Of a DNA stretch of 64,000 bases, positions 45,119 to 56,865 are shown one piece after another. The notes under the pieces were generated by a model, which saw only the letters and a list, made by a program, of their open reading frames with translations, was not told the origin of the DNA and made no database searches. Origin of the DNA: Stereocaulon alpinum (lineage: Eukaryota > Ascomycota > Lecanoromycetes > Lecanorales > Stereocaulaceae); NCBI GenBank assembly GCA_018257865.1, contig JAEUBA010000076.1, forward strand, positions 1-64,000. Direction: 5' to 3'. Each line of letters begins with the position of its first letter. Positions within the stretch are counted from its first letter, which is position 1. Position numbers and translations under genes: made by a program.

Positions 45119-48100
45119 TCAGACATAGAACATAGTATCTTTGAGACGGTCATGCACATTGATGCTCCATTGCTGAGAGACTCGGGTAGTAGAAGTGGGA
45201 TGATAAGCGTCATAGAGGTGACATTTTGCGCGGGCACAGGCAAGGTCGGCATAGTATGCCGGGGCACAAAGCGACACAGATCTGGTGACCCGTCCAGCGA
45301 GGTAGCTAAGATCATTGGTCTGTTTCAAACACACAAGTCAGCACTGAAGAGACGTGCACAGTCCACTGCTCTTCGGTTTTATGGAGAGACTTACGATTCT
45401 CTCAATCCCATCAACGCCAATGCCGATCCCGTCTTGGATCACGGTATAATGAGTCGGCTTAGCAGTGCCCATGTTGCCAGCTTGCGCAGCGAGGAAGAAG
45501 TCCCATCCGCGTTCCATGGTCACGGCACGATCGACGACTGTGCCTGACTTGGAGTAGTCGTTGGCTATGGCTCCATCTGGGGCTGGACGGAAGCGAGTGT
45601 GGTGGCCGTTGCCGCAGACGATGTAAGTTGTCTTTGGCTGAGATTGGTTCTCGCGCTCATACTTTAGCTTACATACGTGCTCAATCAGGTCAAGCTCTTT
45701 TCTTGGGATGGTTGTGTATTGTGTTGAAGGTAGGCCGCTGCGATAGATGAGGATCTTCGTGGGAAGCTCGTTGTTGTTGTGGGTCTTGAACAGGTCAAGC
45801 CGCTCAAGGACCATATTTGGAAGGTCGTCGACTACATCGTTGTTGGGGAGTCTTGGGATTTGTCTAACGCTTTGCTTGAACTCCTGGCCTGCTTTGCAGC
45901 GAGAGTTGGTATCCTTGGCTGCAATCTGATTCTTCCTTACGAATGCTCGGATCCTCTTATCATAGACTTCCGTCTTCTCACCAGCAGTAGCCTGCGTTCG
46001 GAGGCTCGCGGGCCACTGTGCGAATGTATCGTCAATGTTGGCAACGACTGCGGCCACACTCGGTGCATTATCAACACACCCGCTAGGTGGATGAGCGACG
46101 TCGATGCCTATGATCATGGTTTTCCCACGCAAGTGATTGGGCTTTTCTGACAGCGTCCAGTTGACTCCACCTGATTTGAGATTGACTTTCATGGCAAGAG
46201 TTGTGCAAAATTGCTTCAGCTTTAGCGTCATCTTTTTGTTCTCATCAGTATTCTTCCTGACTTCCATCAACTTATCCTTGACAGAGCAGACTGTGTGAAT
46301 GCCTGCGAAGGGATCAGCAATAGTCATTTCGCTAGAGGTTTACAATGCTTACCATTGGCATCTGCCACAGACTTGATGCGAGCATACATCTCGGCGTCCT
46401 TGGTGGGCATGATGACCCACAGAAGGCGTATCTCCCTATGAGCAATGGACTGCAACTCCTGTTGAAGGGCAACTGCATTGTTTGGATCTACATGATATTT
46501 CTTTGGAGCAGGCTGATCCTTCATACGTATCCCGCAGTCTTGGAGACGCTGTATGAGCTCGTCCACAGGAGGGTTGTATGATGGATCTACACCGGCCTTC
46601 AAGACTGCCCAACGAGGCATATGCTTTGCGTCTTGGAACTGTATACTTCGCAGATTCCATTCCCCATTGCTGGGAGTTGCTAACCGAGTACCGTCACAGG
46701 ATAGTCTTGGAATTGGCATTGTACGCCCGTTCACCGTGAGTATGTCCGGATTGATTGTCAATCCGCCAGGATCAGTCTTCAGCCCGAGAGAGGCCTTGAC
46801 AAACGTCAGATCTACGAAGTCATATCCGGGAAGAAGATCACTCACTAAGGTACTCTGCTTTCTGGAGAAGCCTAGATTTCCCAGCGCCGTGGACATCTTA
46901 TTTGAGTCAGCTAGACCCAAATTTCCCATGGCGAAAACCATCATCTCGCGCTTGCGGTCGCCAGGAAGCTTCGGCCCGTACGGCTGGTCAGGCAGAACGG
47001 TGCAAAGCTCGGATGGGACCCAGCAGGGTTCATCTCTAAGACCAAGGTCAACAACAGGCAGATTGAGAGCCTTGATCTCAATGCCCTGGTCTGGGATGCC
47101 AATCAGCAGTGTCTTGTAGGCGTTGGGATGGACGGACTTACTGTTGAAGTGTTCTTTCACAGTGATTTGTTTACCGTCGACAACGAAAGTAACCTCTCCA
47201 CTACCCTTCTTACTTGGAGCGATACCTCTAATCTTCCTGAACTTCGTGACCGGCTGCTTGGTAACTTCATCCTTGAGGTAGCTGTACGAAACTTTAAGCC
47301 CAGAGAGAAAGCTTTGCAGGTCTCCGGGTGGAAGCTGGTCTGGCGAACGCTCAAAACACTTCTCATACGCAGCTATCAATTTCGAGAGCGACCCCTCCGG
47401 ATAACAGAATGTGGAGGTGTCGTTCAGGGGGTTAACAAGCATTCGCAACGTCGATGTTCGGACACTTGAATAGAGACCTTGGGGATCCAGAATCATCCCA
47501 CGAGTTGAAGATCCAGCGAGCCAATCACTGAAGCTGCCACGATCTGCAGAAGCAAAGATACAAGGGCCCGACTTGCTGGATCGAAGTCCTGTGAGGACAC
47601 CGAGAGCGTGTGTTGGTGAATTGTCATCCATTGGTGACTCGGACCTACCATGAATCGAGGAGAGATATTGCGAAAGCTCCGAGACCGAAACCTTGCGTTT
47701 GAGACTCATCTCGACTTCGTACCTTGACCCTGTCCTGGTCTTATCTGGCTTCTCCTCCCCCTTCATGTAATAGTACACAGGACCGACATCCATTCCATTC
47801 AGCTTCCTGAAGTTTTTGTCAAATGGCAGTACTCTTGCTGTCATGAATATTGTCTCGAAGTCAGTAGCAATGGGCCCAATGCCTTCGAGAACCGGTTTCT
47901 CCAGGAACAGCTCCATGAGGCGGCGAACTTTGTCCGAAGTGGCATAATCTGGACCATTCTTGAAGGCTATGCTGTACATGAAGATTGGTTGGTTGATGGT
48001 GGATTTCAGCCCGATGTAATTCATAAGGACTTTCGTTGGTGTTCCTCTTGTCCCGAAAGCTGGACGCAAAGCTAGATGATGCTTGTTCGTAGAGTCGAAA

Positions 48101-48405
48101 GCCTTAGAATAACCCTCGCTGGATTTTCCGGATGGCGGGCCGGAATTCACGAGAGTGGGTGATGTAGATGTGGTTCTGCTCATTTCGCTGGAGGGTGGTG
48201 CATGACGTGGTTGGATAGGGGCTGGCACTACTCGACCGGATCTCTTTGGGGCAGTCTCAGAAGGAGTTGGGGTTTGGGACAAAGCTGACTTGCTAGGCGA
48301 TTCCTTGGAACAAACCGTCGCGGTAGTTGGCTTGCGAGTTGGATTGAATCCTTGAGAAGGCGGGGTGCCCCTGCTACCTTTATTGGGAAAGTCTTTGGGA
48401 GCCAT
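45119..48405 (-). CDS. Argonaute-family protein with altered catalytic tetrad
   Basis: Model: complement of exons 46353-48405, 45395-46302 and 45119-45319 (introns 50 and 75 nt, consensus sites, matching phase), giving 1053 residues. A Ser/Pro-rich disordered N-terminus (about 1-100) precedes the ArgoN, linker and PAZ regions; a long PIWI domain fills the C-terminal third. Recognisable PIWI motifs are IIGIDVAHPPSG (Asp752), GHHTRFRP, GTVVDRAVT, PTHYTVIQD, RVTRSVSLCAPAYYADL (Asp1012) and the terminus LKDTMFYV. Fungal slicers use Asp-Glu-Asp-Asp/His. Here the glutamate finger aligns with Asp840 and the third position, normally YRDG, is YRSG (Ser873). Target cleavage is therefore probably lost, while guide binding may persist. 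Argonautes act in quelling/RNAi and in disk or heterochromatin pathways; which one applies here is not visible. Confidence 0.93.
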
Positions 48406-49115
48406 TGAATTAGGAGCTATGTTACAGCTCTCAAAAGGATAGTTCTGAAATCTGAGTTAGGTTTAGGAAGCCTGTTGAGAGATAGTAGCAGTACAGCTCA
48501 CAAGATAAATGTTCTTCCTTTTCAAAGTGATATGCGTGATCCTGTGAGGTACAAAAAGAACCTTGAGGAATGAAGACCCAACTGTCTCGAGAGTTTCTCG
48601 TGTGGCAGTGGAGTTGTCATGCGAAGGTCTGATAGAGCACGGTAATGGAGAGAAGCGAGATGAAGATACTAAACTGGCTCTGTAGAGATAAATAGACTTC
48701 ATGAACGGTGCTGAGAGGTTTGTTCATGGTCATGCCGGCTTTTAGTGGGCTTACCACTTGCCACAAGGATGCTCTTCAGCAAACACAGCTGATAAGGTGC
48801 ACTGCTGCGGTTTGCACGGTCCACCATTTGCCAGGCCAAAATGATTTTTGAGGGTCTTCAATCAATGTATGACCATGGCATTAGTCTGTGCTTGTTTGGT
48901 GTCATGTCTGACTTAGAAATCAGCACGCGAGTGCGTCCACGGCATCGTGTTGCGGGCACATGGCTTGGATGAGATTAGTATTATGTATGCAAAGTCTTGG
49001 TCCGACTTTTTGGGATTATTATTCTGACCTAGAGCAACTGCAAAATAGCATCATGTTTCTGCTTGTACTTATCAAGCATAGTACGCACCCGGTCCTGTCA
49101 CAAAACACCCCTCCC
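48406..49115. other. Intergenic/promoter region upstream of the Argonaute gene
   Basis: No supported frame. Holds the Argonaute promoter and the 3' flank of the GNAT gene. Confidence 0.5.
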
Positions 49116-49865
49116 CTAATTTATGACACCCTGCCCACCAGCCCTCGGTTGTCGAACCATAGCTATTTGCGTATACACTCCTATACCACCAGCTAATTCC
49201 AGGCTAACAGAGCACTCATCGACTTTCACAAATCCCATCTTCTCATAAAGCGCAATAGCCGCTTCGTTTTCCGCCTCAGTCTGCAGGAAGCAAATAACGC
49301 CTTCCCTGTCCGCGCGCTCACAACCCCACGAAACAAGGAGGCTCGCCGCACCTTGGCGTCTGTACTTTGGACCAGCAATGATGGCCTCAAGCTCTAGTGA
49401 GACGAACAAAACCCAATATCAGTTATAGGACTTGCAGCTTAGACATGAAAGGTACTTACCGTAGCAGCGCCTGCCTTTCAGTACACGCTCGAACATGTCC
49501 GATTGCACATCACCTAGTCTGTCGACAAAGGAAGTCTCAGACTCGGCCGTCGGCTCGTAGATACAGTCTGGGCACTGCGTCTCGGGTGTACAATGTGGGC
49601 ATTGCCATGGGGTGAACGGAGGCGACCATTCAGCAAAAGCGAGCATCTCGTTGCGATCGCTGAGAACTTTCAGGTACACTGCTGGAGGGAATTCATCTTG
49701 GCAAACTGTGAGGCTGGATTCGTACCAGGCCTCTTTAGTTTTACGGACATCGGCCAGGCAATTCGTTCCGTGGTAGCGGTGAAAGAAAGGGTCTTCGTCT
49801 GAGTATCCGAGAGCAGCCATGAGCGCGGCATCTGCGAGCTCGCAGCGGGCGAGGCGGAGAGGCAT
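49116..49865 (-). CDS. GNAT-family N-acetyltransferase
   Basis: Model: complement of exons 49460-49865 and 49116-49393 (66-nt intron, GTAAGT donor, CTCACTAG acceptor, phase 1), giving 227 residues. The splice joins KGRRCYE to LEAIIAGPKYRRQGAASLLV, which contains the acetyl-CoA pyrophosphate-binding motif RRQGAA (R/QxxGxG/A). It is followed by the helix LLVSWGCERAD and the motif-B segment EAAIALYEKMGFVKVD. This is the normal GNAT order. N-terminal residues 1-30 match the opening of fungal GNATs (MPLRLARCELADAALMAA). An insertion before the acetyl-CoA site carries WQCPHCTPETQCPDC, a CxxC-x6-CxxC pair able to bind zinc, which is unusual for the family. The substrate (small molecule or protein) cannot be told. 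Confidence 0.88.
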
Positions 49866-50818
49866 GCTGGCGGAGCTCTGTGATGATTATTGATGTCGAG
49901 TTTTATGAAGCTGCTCTGTTGATGAGAAGAGGATGCTGGCATGTTGTCAGTCGTCTTTCATGACTTTTTGTACGTGTACCGCATGACAAGGTGATTCGTT
50001 CAGGACATGATCATGTGTCGAAATCAGTTTCACCAAGGACCAGTCTTGGAACATGGACGGCTTTCGCGTGATACAGATGGCTAAGGTTAGCCAATCGAGG
50101 ACTCGAGGGTGGCACCAAGTACGTGGCCAGAAACAGCTAGAAACAGATGTTGGGCTAGCGCAAGAATGATGAATAGAGATAGCCATGATCATTGCTTGAT
50201 TAGCACGACAACGCTGAATTGAAATCATTTCGAAAAGCGAATACGCTGTGAACAGCTCTATCCAGCACAGCCCATAACCACTGTACTCCGTACTCGCTTG
50301 CTATCCCTGAGCTAGCTTGGAATAGACGTTTCGTACGAGTAGTTGCTGGGTTGAGGGCATTTCTGTGATAAGAGCCGTACTTCAAACGGTGTTTCTGGTG
50401 AGTCATTGAGATTGACCGATTCAAGGGTGACATATTGTAGCGAAACACTTCCTGTTAACTGTGCTGCTGTGTCCGTGTAGTACCAAGTCAGCTTATCTGA
50501 ATGCTGCTCTAAACTCTCTGTTGTCTCTACCTAACAACAAGCCCGTTTTGTGAAAGCGCTTTCTCCAGATAAGCAATTCCTCCACGAGGTCAGAAGTTCA
50601 AGAGCTCGATGATTGCAATGTCGAAGACGATACACACTGTGACTCACAACGTTTCCATCACTATTACGTGTTCAGCGGTGGATAGCTTTAAGAGAAACCA
50701 ATGGCAGATACCGAGGAGAGCGCATTGTCTTCGTACAGTAGGCAGTGTGTCTACGTCTTATTGCAATGGCTGCTGCCAAGCAACCTTCTCGCGGCTACTT
50801 AGATAAGGTAGGCGGTCG
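49866..50818. other. Intergenic region
   Basis: No supported frame, RNA gene or repeat up to the MITE. Confidence 0.5.
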
Positions 50819-51251
50819 TTGCCTCAGGCCCTTAGACGTGCCAAGCTACCCCCCGGCTAAGCCCCTATCGGATTAGCCGTGCTGATTCCGCAGTTAGGGG
50901 TCGGCACGTTTTATAATACTGTAATTCATGCTCAAGTGATTTTCCACTTTTGCGATAGACTCGATCAGAAACCCCCATGCGAACTTTCAAACTACCACAA
51001 ATTTTGAGAATCTTTACGCATAATACGCTATCTCCGTAGTCAGATCTCGCGCCGAGCGTTGAGTATAAGAGCAAGGGTATCGTAATTAGAATCTTAGTAT
51101 TTAGCGCCGTTGTTTTAAGGAATTCAGAAGCAAAGGAACGAAAGTTTACGCTCAGACGTGCCGACCCCCAGCTGCGGAGTCAGCATGGCTAATCCGGTAG
51201 GGGCTTAGCCGGGAGGAAGCTTGGCACGTCTGAGGCCCCGGGCTGAGGCAA
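50819..51251. mobile_element. Foldback MITE (non-autonomous TIR element)
   Basis: The first about 95 bp (TTGCCTCAGGCCC...) and the last about 95 bp are inverted repeats with few differences: both arms contain CGTGCCAAGCT, CCCGGCTAAGCCCCTA, CGGATTAGCC and TCCGCAG. The internal about 240 bp are non-coding. Each arm itself begins with AGACGTGCC and ends with its complement GGCACGTYT, so the inverted repeat is nested. Flanks read GGTCG before and GGTCA after, a possible imperfect duplication. Transposase source unknown. Confidence 0.8.
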
Positions 51252-51576
51252 GGTCATTCTGTTCGCCATCACGCTTACGTAATCTGGGTTTCATTCATTT
51301 GGGGCTAGTATGGAATGAGATCTCTGCTCACCGGCCCGACCCTGCTCCCTTCCATGCTGCTCTATGTTTGAATGTTGTTGTCCGATGGAAGGGAATCTTT
51401 GCGGTCTGAGTCTACAGTCGGATGACATTCCGGATTGCCAATGAGCATGTCATTTGATGCCTTTTCAGCACTCTCGAAGACCTAGCCCTTGTCTTTTGGC
51501 GCAGCAACGTGAGTCATCTCCTGGATGCACGCCTTAGCACAAGGTTGAGGATGGGCATGCTCAGCCCTGAGCTATC
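51252..51576. other. Spacer between MITE and Copia element
   Basis: Normal composition, no gene. It may belong to the sequence into which the Copia element inserted. Confidence 0.4.
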
Positions 51577-51581
51577 AACCC
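51577..51581. repeat. Target-site duplication AACCC, left
   Basis: AACCC directly precedes the 5' LTR and recurs directly after the 3' LTR (56861-56865). Confidence 0.85.
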
Positions 51582-51809
51582 CGTTAGAATAAGTGGTGAA
51601 AACTATGGTGGATGAGGCCTACTTGGCAATGCTTGGCAGGCTCGCTTAGCTAGCCTACTAGGGCTAGGGCTCGCCAAGGCCTCCATGCGCGCACTAGATA
51701 AAATCTCTGCATGCAATTCTATCTAGCAGCAACAACTTTAATAGCAATAGATTATTCCACCCTATTAAATGGCTAATAAGCCTCTAATTATATTACTAAT
51801 ATTCTAAAG
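51582..51809 (+). repeat. 5' LTR, 228 bp
   Basis: It starts CGTTAGAATAAGTGG and ends TATTCTAAAG; its ends are complementary (TTAGAATA/TATTCTAA). The outer half is nearly unmutated, while the inner half carries about ten C-to-T or G-to-A differences from the 3' LTR. Confidence 0.95.
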
Positions 51810-51823
51810 GGTTATAAGCCTAG
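51810..51823 (+). promoter_or_regulatory. Primer binding site, half-tRNA-iMet type
   Basis: GGTTATAAGCCTAG follows the LTR directly. It equals GGTTATGGGCCCAG, the complement of the anticodon arm of initiator tRNA-Met used by copia-type elements, after three RIP-type changes. Confidence 0.7.
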
Positions 51824-51879
51824 GTTCTGCAACCCGTTGGCGTTAAATTGCTACTTAGGACGAATACTACCTACCTGTC

Positions 51880-54800
51880 GACTAGGGAGTTGAAAATTTC
51901 GAAGAAGGAATTTAATAATAGGATTTCGAAGAAGGAATTTAACACTATACGCGACTAAAGAAGAACCTAATACCAGCAGATACTAAAAGCCTAACGTTAT
52001 TAAGATAGATAAGCTTAGACCGACTAATAAGTCGCTGCTAAAAGGCGTTAAGGATTAGCTGTATTTTAAATAGGAAATAGAAGTAATATTTAGAGTCTAA
52101 AAGATATAGGAAGTAGTAATAGGAAAGAAGAAAAGACCTATACTGCCTACGCTACTAATACCTCCTAAATCCTAATTATCTATATCTAAAGATAAACTTC
52201 TAGAGTATATATACGAATAAATTAAGAAGTATAAGATAGTGTTAGAAGAATAGGAAGAAAAGAACTCCTCTACTATAGGAGTACTTATACTACGCTACGG
52301 AGCTATACTAAGAAGCTATATTAGGAAGATAGAACTAGTCTCTATTACTTAGGAAAAGCTAATATAAGTATATAGCGTATCTTTAATTACGTTAATTAAT
52401 ATAATAATAGGAGTACTTACTCGTCTTAAATTAACCTTATTTAAAACTATTTAGGATTACGCTGCGGAATTTAAGAATTATAAGGATAAACTAAGCTTAC
52501 TAAATACGCCTATCCTACTAGTACTACTAGCAGCGCTATTCTGTAATAGTCTAGAAGAATCGCTTATACTATACGTTTTTAACTTAGTATAATAATATAA
52601 GACTTTAGGAAGTATACTTAATATTAATACTATAGTAGCGGCCCTATCGGAGAAATAAGTCTAACTTAACGACAGTAAAACTAATAAGGCGTTGGTAGCT
52701 AAATTTAGTAAGTAGGAAAAGGTAAAAAGGTCTCTTAGAAGCCCTACTAGTAGCCGACTACCTTATAGTAGGAATCCTCCTACTAATAAAAAGGATAAGA
52801 AGGATAATAAAAAAGCCTGCCCTTACTACGGAAAGTTATATTATAAAGATAATTACTGGTATACTAATCTATAATTAGTACCTATTAACTAGATCCTAAA
52901 TAAAGAAATTATAGACTAGATTAAGGCTAATAAAAAGAAGGCCTCCGCTACGAAGGTATTAATAGCGCCTCTAGCCCCGCCTATAGCGAATTTGTCTATA
53001 GAAGCTTAAAATGAGAAAGCTAGCGAATCTAACGAATATATTAGGCCTAGTATTACTAGAAAATCCTTACGTAATAAGCTAACTAACTCTTAAAGGATTA
53101 ATACGTCTATTCCTTCTAATCCGAAGGAGGAAGCGGTCTATATTAACACCGCCTCTAACGTCTATACTATATAGGATCTTTCCAAATTCTAGACCTACCA
53201 GAAAGTTAATAAAACCCTGTTAGGAATCGACGGTAACTTACTAAGAGTCCTAGGAATTAGAATTATATACTATCTAATAATAGTAAACGGAAAACTTTCG
53301 ATAATTAAGATCTCTAGCGTCTACTACGTGCCTGCGATATATTATAATTTGCTCTTAGTAGCTTACCTAGAAGATAAGGGCTACTATACCGTTATTAAAG
53401 ACGGTCGATTTAATATTATTAATAATAAGGGTAACTTAGTCCTTACCGGAAGTTAAGTAGGTAATAGTTACTTACTTAATCTTTAATATACTAAGATACT
53501 GTATATATTACGATCTTCGAAGAAACCTCTCGCTAATTATATATCTTAGGATAAATAGCACCGCCGTCTAGGTTACTTAGGTATATAAGACGTTAAGAAG
53601 CTTACTTATATTACCTTAGGAATTAATACTAAGATAGCGGATAAGCTGTAAAAAGTAGTACCACCGTATAAATATTACGAAGACTGCGTAATTATAAAGA
53701 TAACTAAAATTTATAGTAGAATTCCTTATTAATAAGACCTAATAAAACGGGAATTAGTATTAGGAGTAAAAATCTCCTCGGATATTACTAGCGGTAGTTA
53801 GATTAAGCTTATTAAGGGCGGATACCGCTATTACGCCTCCTTTATATACGAGGCTACTGATATAGTCTGGATTTATATAATAAAATTTAAGACTGATCTC
53901 CTAATAATACTACGCGATCACCTAACGTTAATAAAGACCTAGGGACGACTAGTAAGTCGCTTTACCAGCGATAATAAACTAATCTACGCCTCTAAGGAAG
54001 TATAAGCTATCCTAAAGAGCTTTAGAATTAAATAGGAGCTAGCGGAGCTATATACGCTAAATTAGAACGTAATTACAGAGCGAACTTTTCGAACTTTATT
54101 CGGTAGAGTTCGTATAGTGCTGCGAGACGCCGGCTTTAGCTAATCCTACTAGGGCGAGGTAATTAATTATATTATCTATACTAAGAATAGGTCGCCGTTA
54201 TTAGTAGACCCGTCTACCACTCCCTATAAGGCTTAGATAGGTAAGAAGGCTAACGTTAGTAACTTTAGACTATTTAGCTGTATTACCTACGTCTATAATA
54301 CTAATCTAATAAAGAAGAAGTTAGATAATAGGGCTACTAAGGCTAAATTTCTCAGCTATAATTTCTATAATAATTAATACCGCTTTTGAGACGTATAAAG
54401 GAAACGTACGTTTAAATCCTCTTAGGTAAGATAGGAGCTAGACTCCTATATCGATAGTAAAGCTATAGGGGTAGGCGAAAAAGAGTCTTTTAATAAAAAC
54501 GACTCCTAGGAATTCTTTACTATTAACTTATTAATAAAGCGATAAAAGTTGCTAACTACAGAGTAATAAAAGTCGCTAACTATAACTACTAACCTAATCG
54601 AGTAAGGCGAATAAGCTACTAATGTAACCGCTATTACGGACGTCGATCTAATAAGCAATTCGAATATAAATAATTCGGACGAAAATAATTCGAATAATCC
54701 TAATATTACGAATATTAATTTAAATAAATCTGACTTCTTATCTAATAATAATAACTTGTCTAACGACGACGTATTTAAGACTCCTGCGTAGATACTAGCG

Positions 54801-56570
54801 CTAGAGTAGACTCCTAAGGAGATTAAAGGTCCCTAGGCTACTATAACTCCGTAACAGCTGGAAGTAAATACTGATCTAAATATTCGTACTATATAAACAC
54901 GCGTGTAAGCGAGGCCTGATTATAGGTAACTATATAGGAGAGGTTTCGTAGCGAGAATTACTACTAGATCTTATAAGGCTGAAGCTAACCCTATACCTCC
55001 TATACCTACTAATATTTATAAGGCCCTAAGTGGCCCTGATAAAGAAAAATGGATAGTAGTTTTCTAAGATAAGCTAACCTTATTAGAAAAGATAGTAACT
55101 TAGGATATACCAGCTCCTATTCCTAAGGGACGGAAGGCCTTACTTAGATATTAGGTCCTTACTTATAAGCTAGATCCTAATAGAGAGATCGCTTAGTATA
55201 AAGCTTACTAGGTGGTTAAGAGATTTAGGTAGATTAAAGGTCTTAACTATAATAAGACTTATTTAAGTATAGTTAAAGGCACCGTAGTACGAATTCTTAT
55301 AGCACTATACGCTAAATACGACTATAAAATAGAGTAGTCTAATATTATTACTGCCTTCCTCGAATCTTTACTAACGGAGGAAGTATAGGTTAAGCAGCCT
55401 TACAGCTTTACTAATAGTAATCCTATAGACGCCTGCTAATTATAGCGCGCCCTATATAGCCTTAAGTAGTCTCCTCGCGAATAGTATAAAACCGTCCGCT
55501 ATTTTATAGAGTCCCTAGGCTATACTAGGCTAGTTAAAGACTACTCTATATTTACTAGCGAAAATAGTATAATAGTTATATTTTATATTAACGATATCCT
55601 TATATACGGACCTAATAAGGCTGTGATCGCCGAATTTAAATAGAATTTAGACTAACGATTTAGAATAAAATACCTTAGTAATATTAACTAGTATCTAGGA
55701 ATAGCGATTATTCGAGACCGCCCTAACCGCACTATTTATATTAATTAGACTTTATACGTTAAGCGTATTATTACTTAGGTAGAGATAGAATCCTACTACC
55801 CAGTTACCTTACTAATAGATAAGGGTAACGACTTAGTTAGAGTACCTAATAAATATATAGTAGACTATACTAAGGCGGAAGTCTATCGCGCCCTAGTAGG
55901 AGAATTATAATAGTTATTAATAATAATACGTCTAGACTTAGCTTTTATAGTTAGAAAAAGTAGACGTTTCTTAATTAACCCTACCAGCGAGCACCTTAAT
56001 TCGGTAAAATAAATTATTAAATATCTAGCGGGTACTACTAAAGTTGGACTACGCTATAGACTTAGAGACGTTACTAAAGGCGTTAATCTAGAAGGTAAAT
56101 TACTTAGTTAGATAGACGTATTATAGTTAGACGATAGAGATACTTTCTATATAATATTAGGCTATATCTTTTAACTATAAAATAGACTAATTAGCTGGTT
56201 TAGTAAGCTTCAAACTCTCTATACTAATTTAACTATAGAAGTAGAATACGTTACTAAATATAATACTGCTAAAGAATCTCTCTTCCTTAGCGAATTACTA
56301 TAAGGGATTAGCTATAATAAAAAGGATATAAAGCCTATTAAGCTAATAGGAGATAACTAGGCTGCTATTAAATTAGCTAGTAATCTAATCAACTACTAAC
56401 GCACTAAATATATACGTAATAAGTTTTATTTTATACGCGAAATAGTATCTAAGACTAGCGAATTAACCTTATAATATTATAACACTACTGATATAGTTAC
56501 TAACGGTATAACTAAGGCTCTCGCCCCTAACGAATTCCGCCCTTTCTGAGATAAGCTAGGACTAGCTACG
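51880..56570 (+). pseudogene. RIP-inactivated Copia gag-pol
   Basis: Read through its stops the frame shows these landmarks. Near 52818 there is a CCHC knuckle reading C-P-Y-Y-G...Y-W, with Cys and His turned to Tyr. Near 53560 the pre-integrase HRRLGYLG (norm HxRLGH) appears. At 55581-55610 the reverse-transcriptase core reads FYINDILIYG where YVDD is expected (Asp to Asn). At about 56345-56560 the RNase H reads GDN, then AAIKLASNLINY and KFYFIREIVSK, and ends ITKALAPNEF. All changes are transitions of the C-to-T/G-to-A type, and no frameshift is needed. Confidence 0.9.
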
Positions 56571-56632
56571 AGCGTAATTAGTAGGGAGCTTAGATAGTAG
56601 GCTACCTCACTACCGCTAGTTTCAAATAGGAG

Positions 56633-56860
56633 CGTTAGAATAAGTGGTGAAAACTATGGTGGATGAGGCCTACTTAGCAATACTTAGCAGGCTCGCTTAG
56701 CTAGCCTACTAGGGCTAGGGCTCGCCAAGGCCTCCATGCGCGCACTAGATAAAATCTCTGCATGCAATTCTATCTAGCAGCAACAACTTCAATAGCAATA
56801 GATTGTTCCACCCCATTGAATGGCCAATAAGCCTCCAATCATATCACTGATATTCTAAAG
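56633..56860 (+). repeat. 3' LTR, 228 bp
   Basis: Same length and ends as the 5' LTR. Its inner half has three G-to-A changes (CTTAGCAATACTTAGC), while its outer half is unmutated. A purine-rich stretch (AAATAGGAG) just before it is the probable polypurine tract. Confidence 0.95.
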
Positions 56861-56865
56861 AACCC
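56861..56865. repeat. Target-site duplication AACCC, right
   Basis: Direct repeat of 51577-51581. Confidence 0.85.

Larger units (their letters stand above)
51582..56860 (+). mobile_element. Ty1/Copia LTR retrotransposon, complete but RIP-inactivated
   Basis: 5279 bp bounded by two 228-bp LTRs and a 5-bp AACCC duplication. Internal order is gag zinc knuckle, protease region, integrase, reverse transcriptase, RNase H, which defines the Copia superfamily (integrase before reverse transcriptase). The TpA-saturated interior has many TAG/TAA in one otherwise continuous frame, so RIP alone explains the inactivation. Confidence 0.95.
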
